The notes below the pieces were generated by a model. It did not search any database, had not been told where the DNA came from, and was given only the letters and a program-made list of their open reading frames with translations. This document shows positions 42,330 through 49,744 of a DNA stretch of 64,000 nt, in pieces (the first letter of the stretch is position 1; each line of letters starts with the position of its first letter). The stretch is from Sutcliffiella sp. FSL R7-0096 (GTDB taxonomy: Bacteria; Bacillota; Bacilli; Bacillales; Bacillaceae_I): contig NZ_CP152003.1 of assembly GCF_038595065.1 (NCBI RefSeq), positions 3,576,001 to 3,640,000 on the forward strand, written 5' to 3'. The position numbers were made by a program, and so were the translations under genes.

Positions 42330-43376
42330 ATGATTTATGATGCTTTAGTAATTGGAGCTGGCCAAGCAGGCTTATCCTTAGGTTACTATTTAAAGAAGAC
42401 TTCGCTATCCTTTTTACTCCTAGATGAACATTCTCGAATCGGGGAATCCTGGAGAAAAAGATACGATTCCCTCGTGCTATTTACCCCAAAGTCGTACAGC
42501 TCTTTACCCGGCATGGGAGTAGAAGGATGTCCCAGCCAATTTCCTACAAAAGAGGAAATCGCCATGTATCTAGAGAGTTATGCTACCCACTACCAGCTTC
42601 CAATCCAGCTAAACACTCAAGTGAAAAAACTAACGAAAGAAATGGATCTTTTTGTTGTAGAGACCAATGCTTCTACACTTAGGGCAAGAAATGTTATAGT
42701 ATGCACTGGGCCTTTCCATACTCCCAGTATTCCTTCAATTGCTAAAACACTATCCACTACCATAAACCAGATGCATTCCTCTGAATATCGTAACCCATCC
42801 CAATTGGCATCAGGTTCTGTGTTGGTAGTAGGTGGAGGAAATTCAGGTGCACAAATTGCAATAGAAATTGCAAACCAAGGCTATGACACCTACCTTTCTG
42901 TAAGTAAAAGTCTAACTCACTTACCCTTAACCATTGCGAATAAAAGCATCTTTTGGTGGCTAGATCGAACCAAAATTCTTCGAGCAAATAAAAATACGCT
43001 AGTTGGAAAAGCCTTTCGAAAAAGAGGGAATGTCATTTTTGGTACAGAGTTAAATGATGCAGTTGCAGAAGGGAAAATCACTATTAAGAAAAGAAGCGTG
43101 GGGGCAACTGATCAAACCATTCTCTTTGCTGATCAAACTACCCTTAATCCAGATAATATTATATGGGCTACAGGATATACCCCGGATTATTCCTGGATAG
43201 ATATGCCTAACATTATCCAAGAAAAAGAGAGGCCGTTACATGAAAGGGGAGTTACAAGTATCAAGGGGCTTTTCTTCCTAGGAATGCCTTGGCAGTCCCA
43301 ACGCGGTTCCGCTTTGTTACTTGGTGTTGGAAGTGATGCCGGTTTTATTCATCAAAAAATATTAGAAAATAACTAA
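42330..43376 (+). CDS. czcO: FAD/NAD(P)H flavin monooxygenase (CzcO/YrpB-like)
   Basis: 348 residues from the ATG at 42330 (AAAGGTGG upstream). Two Rossmann motifs: ALVIGAGQAGLSLGYYL near residue 5 for FAD and SVLVVGGGNSGAQIAIEIA near 165 for NAD(P)H, with WATGYTPDYSW near the end. In Bacillus and Staphylococcus this gene type lies next to CDF exporters (czcO/trkA-like) but its role in metal resistance is not clear. The CzrA-like operator upstream ties it to the next two genes. Confidence 0.82.
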   Translation: MIYDALVIGAGQAGLSLGYYLKKTSLSFLLLDEHSRIGESWRKRYDSLVLFTPKSYSSLPGMGVEGCPSQFPTKEEIAMYLESYATHYQLPIQLNTQVKKLTKEMDLFVVETNASTLRARNVIVCTGPFHTPSIPSIAKTLSTTINQMHSSEYRNPSQLASGSVLVVGGGNSGAQIAIEIANQGYDTYLSVSKSLTHLPLTIANKSIFWWLDRTKILRANKNTLVGKAFRKRGNVIFGTELNDAVAEGKITIKKRSVGATDQTILFADQTTLNPDNIIWATGYTPDYSWIDMPNIIQEKERPLHERGVTSIKGLFFLGMPWQSQRGSALLLGVGSDAGFIHQKILENN

Positions 43377-43483
43377 TCCTTCAATTTTTTCTCATCTTTT
43401 ATTACATAACAATAATTCCGATTCTATGTATTTCCCAGCACAATCATATATAATAAAGGTATTAACTTTAAGGAGTTTATGTT

Positions 43484-43789
43484 ATGAGTAAGAGCAACAT
43501 TGAGTTAGATTCAGAAACATTGAACATGGTTTCTCAGACATTCAAGGCACTATCGGACCCTACAAGACTGAGAATTCTTCACCTGCTCTTTGATGGAGAG
43601 TTTTCGGTTAACGATATCGCAGAGAACTTAGGCCTCTTGCAGTCCACAGTATCACACCAACTCCGCTTACTGAAGAGTCTGCGATTGGTGAAATTCCGTA
43701 GAGAAGGAACAACTATTTATTACTCGCATGATGATCAACATGTCATTGACATATTGCAGCAGACCATACAACATACCAAACATAGTTAA
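43484..43789 (+). CDS. czrA: CzrA-type ArsR/SmtB zinc/cobalt repressor
   Basis: 101 residues. Winged HTH ([27 protein letters not shown]) and the alpha5 metal site D-x-H...H-x-x-H in [20 protein letters not shown], the CzrA arrangement for Zn(II)/Co(II). It has no Cys metal site, so it is distinct from the two CadC proteins. Three 20-22-base sites of one type lie before nearby zinc genes. It probably also regulates itself, but its own promoter shows no clear site. Confidence 0.9.
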   Translation: MSKSNIELDSETLNMVSQTFKALSDPTRLRILHLLFDGEFSVNDIAENLGLLQSTVSHQLRLLKSLRLVKFRREGTTIYYSHDDQHVIDILQQTIQHTKHS

Positions 43790-43810
43790 TTTGGAGTGTG
43801 TAACTCCATA

Positions 43811-43847
43811 AAAAATAAACGCTCCCAATACGAGCGTTTATTTTTTA
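43811..43847. terminator. Bidirectional terminator
   Basis: AAATAAACGCTC-CCAATAC-GAGCGTTTATTT with A and T tracts; it serves czrA and the converging CDF gene. Confidence 0.9.
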
Positions 43848-43851
43848 TAAA

Positions 43852-44769
43852 TCAGTTGCAAAGATCCCCTTCACAATTCTCTCCAATCAAATCAATTTGA
43901 ATGGTAGTGTGCTCAAGATGGTAATTATGGTGTAAAAGTGTTTGTGCTGTTTTTAAAATATCCTGCTGATTCACGTCTGCATCGATAACGATGTGACAAC
44001 TTAATGCAGGGAATTCGGATGTGATGGACCAAACGTGCAGGTCGTGCACATCCCTTACTCCCGTAATCTGGAGCAACGACTCTTTAATCTCCTTCACATT
44101 TATATTGCTTGGTGCCCCCTCCATCAGAATGTGAAAGGAATCTTTTGTTACGCGATAACCACTAATTATTATTAGGACTGCTACTATTACGCTTGCAATC
44201 GGGTCAGCCAAATTCCATCCAAAAAACATGATGAGTAAAGCCGCCGTTATAGCCCCCACCGATCCAAGGAGATCCCCCAATACATGTAGGAAGGCACTCC
44301 TGACATTCAAGTTTTCGTCCTTATCTCCGCTCATTAGAATATATGCAGCAATAATATTCACAAGTAATCCTAACACAGAGATAATTAGCATCCCGCCACT
44401 GATCACTTCAGGAGGGCTTTGAATTCTTTTGTAGGCCTCCCAGAATATATAAACGGAAATGCCTATTAATGTGACACCATTTATGAAAGCAGCGAGGATT
44501 TCGAACCGTTTATATCCAAATGTTTTCGAAAGTGTTGCCTGCTTTTCTCCAAATGTTAACGCCAAATAACTTAATCCTAAGGCAACAGCATCACTTAACA
44601 TGTGTCCTGCATCGGACAATAAGGCCAAACTGTTGGTCAGTATTCCCCCGATTACTTCTACGATCATATAGGTGGCAATAATGATGAATGAAAGTTTCAG
44701 TGCTTTTTTATTCTTACTGCCATGATGATGATGTCCATGGTCATGACTGTGGCTATGATGAGCTCCCAT
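43852..44769 (-). CDS. czcD: CDF family zinc/cobalt/cadmium exporter (CzcD-like)
   Basis: 305 residues. The His-rich start (GAHHSHSHDHGHHHHGSKNK) is followed by six helices with the zinc site SLALLSDAGHMLSDA (HxxxD in helix 2) and LHVLGDLLGSVGA (HxxxD in helix 5), then the C-terminal cytosolic domain (VHDLHVWSITSEFPALSCHI). The end (LIGENCEGDLCN) carries two Cys. It exchanges Zn(II)/Co(II)/Cd(II) for protons. A CzrA-like site is between promoter and ribosome binding site. Confidence 0.93.
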   Translation of the reverse strand: MGAHHSHSHDHGHHHHGSKNKKALKLSFIIIATYMIVEVIGGILTNSLALLSDAGHMLSDAVALGLSYLALTFGEKQATLSKTFGYKRFEILAAFINGVTLIGISVYIFWEAYKRIQSPPEVISGGMLIISVLGLLVNIIAAYILMSGDKDENLNVRSAFLHVLGDLLGSVGAITAALLIMFFGWNLADPIASVIVAVLIIISGYRVTKDSFHILMEGAPSNINVKEIKESLLQITGVRDVHDLHVWSITSEFPALSCHIVIDADVNQQDILKTAQTLLHHNYHLEHTTIQIDLIGENCEGDLCN

Positions 44770-44788
44770 CAAGAATCATCCTTTCTTT

Positions 44789-44808
44789 ATATGTGTATAT
44801 GTTCATAT
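44789..44808 (-). promoter_or_regulatory. CzrA-like operator before czcD
   Basis: Plus-strand sequence ATATGTGTATATGTTCATAT; its complement ATATGAACATATACACATAT differs by one base from the site at 45650-45669. Confidence 0.75.
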
Positions 44809-44852
44809 ATACATTATTACAAACTTATTAGTTAACATCAATACATTTTTCA

Positions 44853-45560
44853 TTATTTTTCCACAATAATATGAAAAGTAATACTTAAAATAATTCCCGT
44901 CAATAAAAAGAAGTATGCCTGTTTTCTGGACAACATGTTCCAGTAAGAAAGAATAAATTCGTGTAAGGAAGTAAAAAAGATAAGACTGCCAGTCATAGCA
45001 ATTAACACACTTTGAACTCGGTCTGTTATGGAAAAATAATTTCCTAATGACATAAAGCTAATAAAAAGAAGAGCAAAAGGTACATAGTACAGGAGGGATT
45101 TCCAAGATGCTTCTCCTTTTGATAAAAGTGCTAGGGTAATTGCAAACCCTTCTGGAATATGGTGAATTCCGGACATTATCGTAAGCGATGTGAAAATTTC
45201 AGTTTTATGAATGATAGCCCCAAGAGTAAGGCTGAAAGGAATGGTATGTAAAATCATTGCCAGAAAAATAAGCAATACAGAATGATTTGCTTTCTCGAAA
45301 GAGTGCAGGAAAAAATGGAGTGTTATAAATAAAGACAGACCAATCATACTGCCAACTGCTAAGCTTTCTATATCTCTCTCATTCATAGCTAGTGGAATTA
45401 TCTCTATACAGACTACTCCAATTAATAATGCACCACATAGAAGAAAGATACCGTAAACAGATCGTTGGAACAGATAGAAAATTCCTATCGCACTACCTCC
45501 CCCGACTACTAAACAAACCAATAAGAACATTCCAATTGTCCATTGCTCCATGAGTGCCAT
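44853..45560 (-). CDS. ZIP family metal transporter
   Basis: 235 residues, eight helices. The ZIP signature is visible: LAMILHTIPFSLTLGAIIHK in helix 4 (HxxP) and MSGIHHIPEGFAITLALLSK in helix 5 (HHIPEG), the binuclear metal site. ZIP proteins usually import Zn(II) or Fe(II). It is divergent from the oxidase operon, with a CzrA-like site in the 301-base region between them. Confidence 0.85.
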   Translation of the reverse strand: MALMEQWTIGMFLLVCLVVGGGSAIGIFYLFQRSVYGIFLLCGALLIGVVCIEIIPLAMNERDIESLAVGSMIGLSLFITLHFFLHSFEKANHSVLLIFLAMILHTIPFSLTLGAIIHKTEIFTSLTIMSGIHHIPEGFAITLALLSKGEASWKSLLYYVPFALLFISFMSLGNYFSITDRVQSVLIAMTGSLIFFTSLHEFILSYWNMLSRKQAYFFLLTGIILSITFHIIVEK

Positions 45561-45861
45561 CCTTTACTAAATTAGTAGTGTATTCACCTTCAAATTGTCC
45601 TATTCGGTTTCAAAAATATTTATTTCTTTATTATTTTATATGGTTGACAATATGAACATATGCACATATTATGAAGTTAAAGTTGTCCTAAGGAAACTTT
45701 ATGAGCTTATACCAATTTATTAGCGCGAGGTGAAACCTAAATAGTAAAAAATTAGAAATTATCTTTAAATTTTCTATTAAAAGGATAGTCCCAATAGGCA
45801 TTCAATGTAGTTATTTATCATAAAAGTTGCATATAGGCAATTTTTTAAGAGGAGGTAAAGT
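45561..45861. other. Divergent promoter region and long 5' leader
   Basis: Besides the plus-strand promoter and operator at 45644-45672, the 180 bases before the oxidase start (45680-45861) hold no clear hairpin terminator, so the mRNA should have a long AU-rich leader. I see no open reading frame worth reporting in it. Confidence 0.4.
45644..45672 (+). promoter_or_regulatory. Near-consensus promoter with operator in the spacer
   Basis: TTGACA (45644-45649), 17 bases, TATTAT (45667-45672). The CzrA-like site ATATGAACATATGCACATAT (45650-45669) fills the spacer exactly. It points toward the Tat-oxidase operon. Confidence 0.75.
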
Positions 45862-46893
45862 ATGGATAACGAAAAGGAAGAACAGCAAAAAATATCTCGT
45901 CGTGATATTTTGAAAATTGGATCAGTTGGAGCCGTAGGACTTGCAGGGAGTTATTTTTTAAACAAGGTTGCTCCATATACAGGAACAGCCAACGCTTCTT
46001 CTCACAATAATCACAAGAAGAACAATGGTCATGCCAATCATGCGAACATGACGGATAATTCCAAAACGAGCGGTTATAAGATGGCTGAGCGATTGCTCAC
46101 TGAATTTGATTATGGAAAAGTGAGTACCCTGCCTAATGGTCAAACTCTCAGAACATACGAAGTCGTTGCAATTGATAAAGAAATCGAAATCGCTAAGGGC
46201 ATCAAGTTTCCTGGATGGACGTACAATGGAACCATTCCAGGACCAACCTTCCGGTGTACAGAAGGTGATATGCTGCGATTCAACTTTATTAACCAAGGCA
46301 GCCATCCACACTCCATTCACTTTCATGGCATCCACCCACCTGAAATGGATGGAATAGAACCAATCTATCCAGGTCAATCTTTCACGTATGAATTTGAAGC
46401 GAAACCTTACGGACTACAAGTCTATCATTGCCATGTACTCCCTTTGGCTCGTCATATTCACAAAGGACTTTATGGGAATTTTATCATTGATCCTAAGACA
46501 CCTAGAAAACCAGCGAAAGAGCTTAACATGGTCATGAACGCTTATGACTTGGACTTAGACGGAGCGAACGAATTCTACACTGTGAACGGCTATGCGTTTG
46601 CATTTATGAATCATCCGATAAAGATAAAAAAAGATGAACTCGTCCGAATTTATTTGAGCAATCTAACGGAATTTGATTTATTGAACTCGTTCCATCTTCA
46701 TGCTAACTATTTTACGTATTATCCAACTGGAAGAGACGACAACCCCTCCCAATTCACTGATACGATTATGCAATGTCAAGGTGAACGTGGAATCGTTGAA
46801 GTCCGTTTCCCATACAAAGGGAAATATATGTTCCATGCTCATGTCAGTGAATTCGCTGAACTGGGTTGGATGGGATTCTTTGAGGTCGAGTAA
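45862..46893 (+). CDS. Two-domain multicopper oxidase with Tat signal
   Basis: 343 residues. The Tat signal is SRRDILKIGSVGAVGLAGSY. Copper motifs: HSIHFHGIHPPEMDG, YHCHVLPLARHIHKGLYG (with the type 1 Cys and His) in domain 1, and NSFHLHANYF and YMFHAHVSEFAELGWMGFF in domain 2, so it is the small two-domain type (nitrite reductase/small-laccase plan), of which only domain 1 has a type 1 Cys. A His/Asn-rich linker (SSHNNHKKNNGHANHANM) follows the signal. Export is folded, through the Tat pathway. Confidence 0.88.
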   Translation: MDNEKEEQQKISRRDILKIGSVGAVGLAGSYFLNKVAPYTGTANASSHNNHKKNNGHANHANMTDNSKTSGYKMAERLLTEFDYGKVSTLPNGQTLRTYEVVAIDKEIEIAKGIKFPGWTYNGTIPGPTFRCTEGDMLRFNFINQGSHPHSIHFHGIHPPEMDGIEPIYPGQSFTYEFEAKPYGLQVYHCHVLPLARHIHKGLYGNFIIDPKTPRKPAKELNMVMNAYDLDLDGANEFYTVNGYAFAFMNHPIKIKKDELVRIYLSNLTEFDLLNSFHLHANYFTYYPTGRDDNPSQFTDTIMQCQGERGIVEVRFPYKGKYMFHAHVSEFAELGWMGFFEVE

Positions 46894-46907
46894 AAGGAGG
46901 GATGAAG

Positions 46908-48077
46908 ATGAAGATTAAATGGTTGATTGCTGGACTTATTCCATTAATTTTGTTAGTCGGCGTACTTGGTTGGGTGTTAAAAAATGGAGCAGGCGTTGAA
47001 CAAGATCCTGCTGCTCCAATTGAAGTATTAAACATTGAGAGAATAAAAGTAACAGTCTCTGGGTTCGAGCTTGACGTGAGCAACACGGGACCTGAAACAT
47101 TAAAGATTTCACAGGTTATGGTGGATGATTCGGTTTGGGATTTCACTGTCTCTCCTAGTCAAACACTTGAACGATTTGATGATGGGAATATCGTGATCAA
47201 CTACCCATGGGTAAAAGGAGATCCCCATCTGATAAAACTGATTACGGAAAATGGCATCATCACAGAAGGTGAGGTTCCTGTTGCAGCTTTAACGCCATTG
47301 CCCACTTGGGAAAACTTTTTGAATTACGGTTTTATTGGATTTTATGTGGGAATTGTTCCTATCACATTAGGATTGTTATGGTATCCGTTCATGAAACGCT
47401 TTAAGCGTAAATGGATCAATGCAATTTTAGCATTAACCGTTGGATTACTGCTCTTTTTATTTGTAGGAACGTTAGCTGATGGGTTTGAGATAGGAGCTGA
47501 AGCACCTTCTGTATTTCAAGGAAACATGGTGGTCATCATCGGAGCCGCTCTTACATTCCTCCTACTGATCGGCTTTGATCAGTATCAACAAAAGAAACTG
47601 GAGTCTAAAGGATATTCTCCTTATGCCATAGCCTTACTCATGGCAACAGGGATAGGACTCCATAACTTCGGTGAAGGTCTTGCCATCGGATCTTCTTTTG
47701 CCCTAGGGGAAGCAGCACTCGGAACCTTTTTAATTATCGGGTTCACATTGCATAACATCACAGAAGGAATCGGAATCGCAGCACCGTTATTAAAGACGAA
47801 ACCACGATTTAGGGACTTCGTTCTCTTAGGATTGATTGCTGGTGCACCAGCAATCTTGGGTACTTGGTTTGGAGGCTTTGTCTTCTCACCAATCTGGGGA
47901 GCGTTATTCTTAGGAATTGGAGCAGGTGCTATCCTGCAAGTCATCTTTGTTATCACAAAGATGCTAGTTGAAGACCATAAAAAATTCAGAGAACCTTCTG
48001 TCTCTTGGTTAAACCTTTCTGCATTTTCTGCAGGGATGCTTATCATGTACTTTACCGCATTTTTCGTAAAATTTTAA
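46908..48077 (+). CDS. ZIP-like metal transporter with extracytoplasmic N-terminal domain
   Basis: 389 residues from the ATG at 46908 (GGAGGG six bases upstream). An N-terminal helix (about 5-24) and a beta-rich outer domain (about 30-125, VEVLNIERIKVTVSGFELDV) precede eight helices with the ZIP metal site: GIGLHNFGEGLAIGSSFALG and GFTLHNITEGIGIAAPLL. Standard ZIP proteins lack the outer domain. Lying between a multicopper oxidase and a TatA gene, it may import a metal that the oxidase prepares, for example iron; that is inference. Confidence 0.85.
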   Translation: MKIKWLIAGLIPLILLVGVLGWVLKNGAGVEQDPAAPIEVLNIERIKVTVSGFELDVSNTGPETLKISQVMVDDSVWDFTVSPSQTLERFDDGNIVINYPWVKGDPHLIKLITENGIITEGEVPVAALTPLPTWENFLNYGFIGFYVGIVPITLGLLWYPFMKRFKRKWINAILALTVGLLLFLFVGTLADGFEIGAEAPSVFQGNMVVIIGAALTFLLLIGFDQYQQKKLESKGYSPYAIALLMATGIGLHNFGEGLAIGSSFALGEAALGTFLIIGFTLHNITEGIGIAAPLLKTKPRFRDFVLLGLIAGAPAILGTWFGGFVFSPIWGALFLGIGAGAILQVIFVITKMLVEDHKKFREPSVSWLNLSAFSAGMLIMYFTAFFVKF

Positions 48078-48089
48078 GGAGGGATAGTA

Positions 48090-48266
48090 ATGTTAGGACC
48101 TGGAAGCTGGGTATTAGTTGGAGCAGCTGCTCTTATTATCTTCGGACCGAAAAAACTTCCCGAATTAGGTAAAGCAGTTGGAACAACGCTTAGGGAATTT
48201 AAAAAGTCAACACAGGGCCTCATGGATGAGGATGAAAAAAAACCTCAACGCGATACCGACTCATAA
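48090..48266 (+). CDS. tatA: TatA-type Tat translocase subunit
   Basis: 58 residues. Short N-terminal helix ([17 protein letters not shown]), the invariant [14 protein letters not shown] hinge and amphipathic helix ([13 protein letters not shown]), then a charged tail. GGAGGG stands nine bases upstream of ATG. Third gene of the oxidase operon, with no tatC nearby; it would work with a TatC encoded elsewhere or serve as a private pore subunit for the Tat oxidase two genes upstream. Confidence 0.92.
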   Translation: MLGPGSWVLVGAAALIIFGPKKLPELGKAVGTTLREFKKSTQGLMDEDEKKPQRDTDS

Positions 48267-48290
48267 AAGTACTGACACTCATAGAAAACA

Positions 48291-48332
48291 AAGGAGCCAC
48301 CTGTCTTAATCAAGGTGGCTCCTCTAGTTTTT
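48291..48332 (+). terminator. Terminator of the oxidase-ZIP-tatA operon
   Basis: AGGAGCCACC-TGTCTTAATCAA-GGTGGCTCCT followed by CTAGTTTTT. Confidence 0.9.
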
Positions 48333-48428
48333 GTACCTTGGTAAATTTTATTTAGATATACTTTCTATGCACGTTCTTACCGTCATAAGTAAAAGTACGT
48401 TCTTCTTCTCAATAACCGACTCCATATA

Positions 48429-48468
48429 GGGGTACCACCAACAGTTTGTCATAAAACCACACGCTAAG
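48429..48468 (+). repeat. Tn3-family terminal inverted repeat
   Basis: GGGGTACCACCAACAGTTTG ... ACCACACGCTAAG matches the recalled pattern of Tn4430/Tn3-type ends (GGGGTACCGCCAGC ... CACGCTAAG) and points into the element on its right. The matching right end was not found intact. Confidence 0.65.
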
Positions 48469-48484
48469 CAAATTTCGACATAAA

Positions 48485-48525
48485 ATAAGCCGATGATTCC
48501 CTACGCTAAGGAATCATCGGCTTAT
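48485..48525. terminator. Orphan hairpin
   Basis: ATAAGCCGATGATTCC and its exact complement around CTACGCTAA, 16-bp stem. No gene ends here now; on the minus strand it is followed by TTTTA. It may be a terminator left from a lost gene. Confidence 0.6.
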
Positions 48526-48718
48526 TAGTAACTATTCTAGTCGTTTTATTATCTGTATAAATCCAGACATTTTCCATTTGGTTATTCATGATAATCAATC
48601 CAAACATGCTGGTACTTGCCAATTTTAGGGTTCCTTTGTGGTAACTCCTCAGTTTTTTCTATTGAAATGGTAGTTAGCCCCTGTGTTGCAAATTAATATA
48701 ATAGGGCTTCATAAGCTG

Positions 48719-48866
48719 CACTCTGTATTAGTGACAGGATATGACCAATACTATATTTACTTTAATGATCCACTAGCAAACACAAAGAATAAAAAGGCCA
48801 AAAATAGCAGACTTTGAAGCTGCATGGGTGCAACTGGGTAGACAAGCAATTACTTATATCCAATAG
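48719..48866 (+). pseudogene. C-terminal relic of a C39-type peptidase
   Basis: The plus strand reads HSVLVTGYDQYYIYFNDPLA NTKNKKA, then, one frame over, ADFEAAWVQLGRQAITYIQ-stop. This is the His-bearing end of the same family as the chimera at 32373-33125 (HSVLITGYNDDHIYFNDP ... NWEQMGKQ). The N-terminal part is gone. Confidence 0.7.
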
Positions 48867-48902
48867 TTAGTTGGTTAAGGTAGGTTCTATTATTTGAAAG
48901 AA

Positions 48903-48942
48903 GAAAAACAAAAGTCCCAACTGTTAACTAGAGCGACTTTTG
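48903..48942 (-). terminator. Terminator of cadD
   Basis: AAAAGTC (48910-48916) and GACTTTT (48935-48941) flank a weakly paired loop, with a T-run on the minus strand. Confidence 0.7.
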
Positions 48943-48953
48943 AAGATTATTTT

Positions 48954-49628
48954 TTAATAATTTATTAAACTCAAAAGGGCACCGAAAGTTTCGTTCTCCA
49001 CCATGATATAGATTCCTAAACCAATAAAGACAATGGGTATAATCCACCTACCGTAATTCTCTAAGGTTTCAGAGACATGTTTAAAAGCTGCCAAACGATA
49101 TCCAATAAAACACCAAATTGCAACCATAATAAAGAAAGTAATAACCGATACTGCTAGTTGGTTCATGGTTAAAGTAGAGAAGAAAGGAACATATATTCCA
49201 ATGTTATCTCCTCCATTAGCAAATGTTATAAATGCTACACTTAAAAAGACACTATTATACTTTCCAGAATTTAAACTTGAAAGAATTGCATTTTCATCCT
49301 CATCCTCATCTTCTCCCTTTATAAACAACATAATCCCTAAATAGATTGGAATTAGTCCAAGTAATCCTACCCATTTCTCTGGAATTAACATAACTCCAAA
49401 AGTTCCTAAGAGACTAACTACTACTAACAAGGTAAAACCTAGATATTGTCCAATAATTATATCCTTAGGGGATATAGGTTTATTCTCTGTCTGGTTACCT
49501 TTTAAACCTTCACTCGTTTTCACCTGTGCTTTTACCTGTGAAAATAGCAGCATCAAAACAAAAATATCATCAATATTGGTAACTATAAATGCCCCTATTG
49601 CAGAAATAACGTTCAAAATTAAAGTCAA
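48954..49628 (-). CDS. cadD: CadD-family cadmium resistance transporter
   Basis: 224 residues, five or six helices. The family pattern is visible: IGAFIVTNIDDIFVLMLLFS (DD motif in helix 1) and AFITFANGGDNIGIYVPFFS (GGDN) in helix 4. It resembles staphylococcal CadD, which gives low-level Cd resistance. An acidic loop (GEDEDEDENA) may bind cation. It lies downstream of cadC2-cadA2 in the same orientation, 117 bases from the cadA2 stop. Confidence 0.88.
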   Translation of the reverse strand: MTLILNVISAIGAFIVTNIDDIFVLMLLFSQVKAQVKTSEGLKGNQTENKPISPKDIIIGQYLGFTLLVVVSLLGTFGVMLIPEKWVGLLGLIPIYLGIMLFIKGEDEDEDENAILSSLNSGKYNSVFLSVAFITFANGGDNIGIYVPFFSTLTMNQLAVSVITFFIMVAIWCFIGYRLAAFKHVSETLENYGRWIIPIVFIGLGIYIMVENETFGALLSLINY

Positions 49629-49744
49629 TTACATCAACCCACTAACTGATTTTTTACTATATTTAGAAGTTATACTATTAATGAGACCATTTTAGAAAAG
49701 GAATTTCTATCTTTCTGGAAAATCCCTTTTTAGCACTTTTCCCT

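Larger units (their letters stand above)
48333..48718. other. Intergenic with transposon end and an orphan hairpin
   Basis: No gene is supported. It holds the Tn3-type terminal repeat at 48429-48468 and a strong hairpin at 48485-48525, then about 190 bases (48526-48718) without recognisable content. Confidence 0.5.

Noticed and set aside
48429-48440. GGGGTACCACC as a CsoR-type copper operator
   Set aside because: The palindrome expected for CsoR is incomplete, and the following bases to CACGCTAAG fit a Tn3-type end much better.
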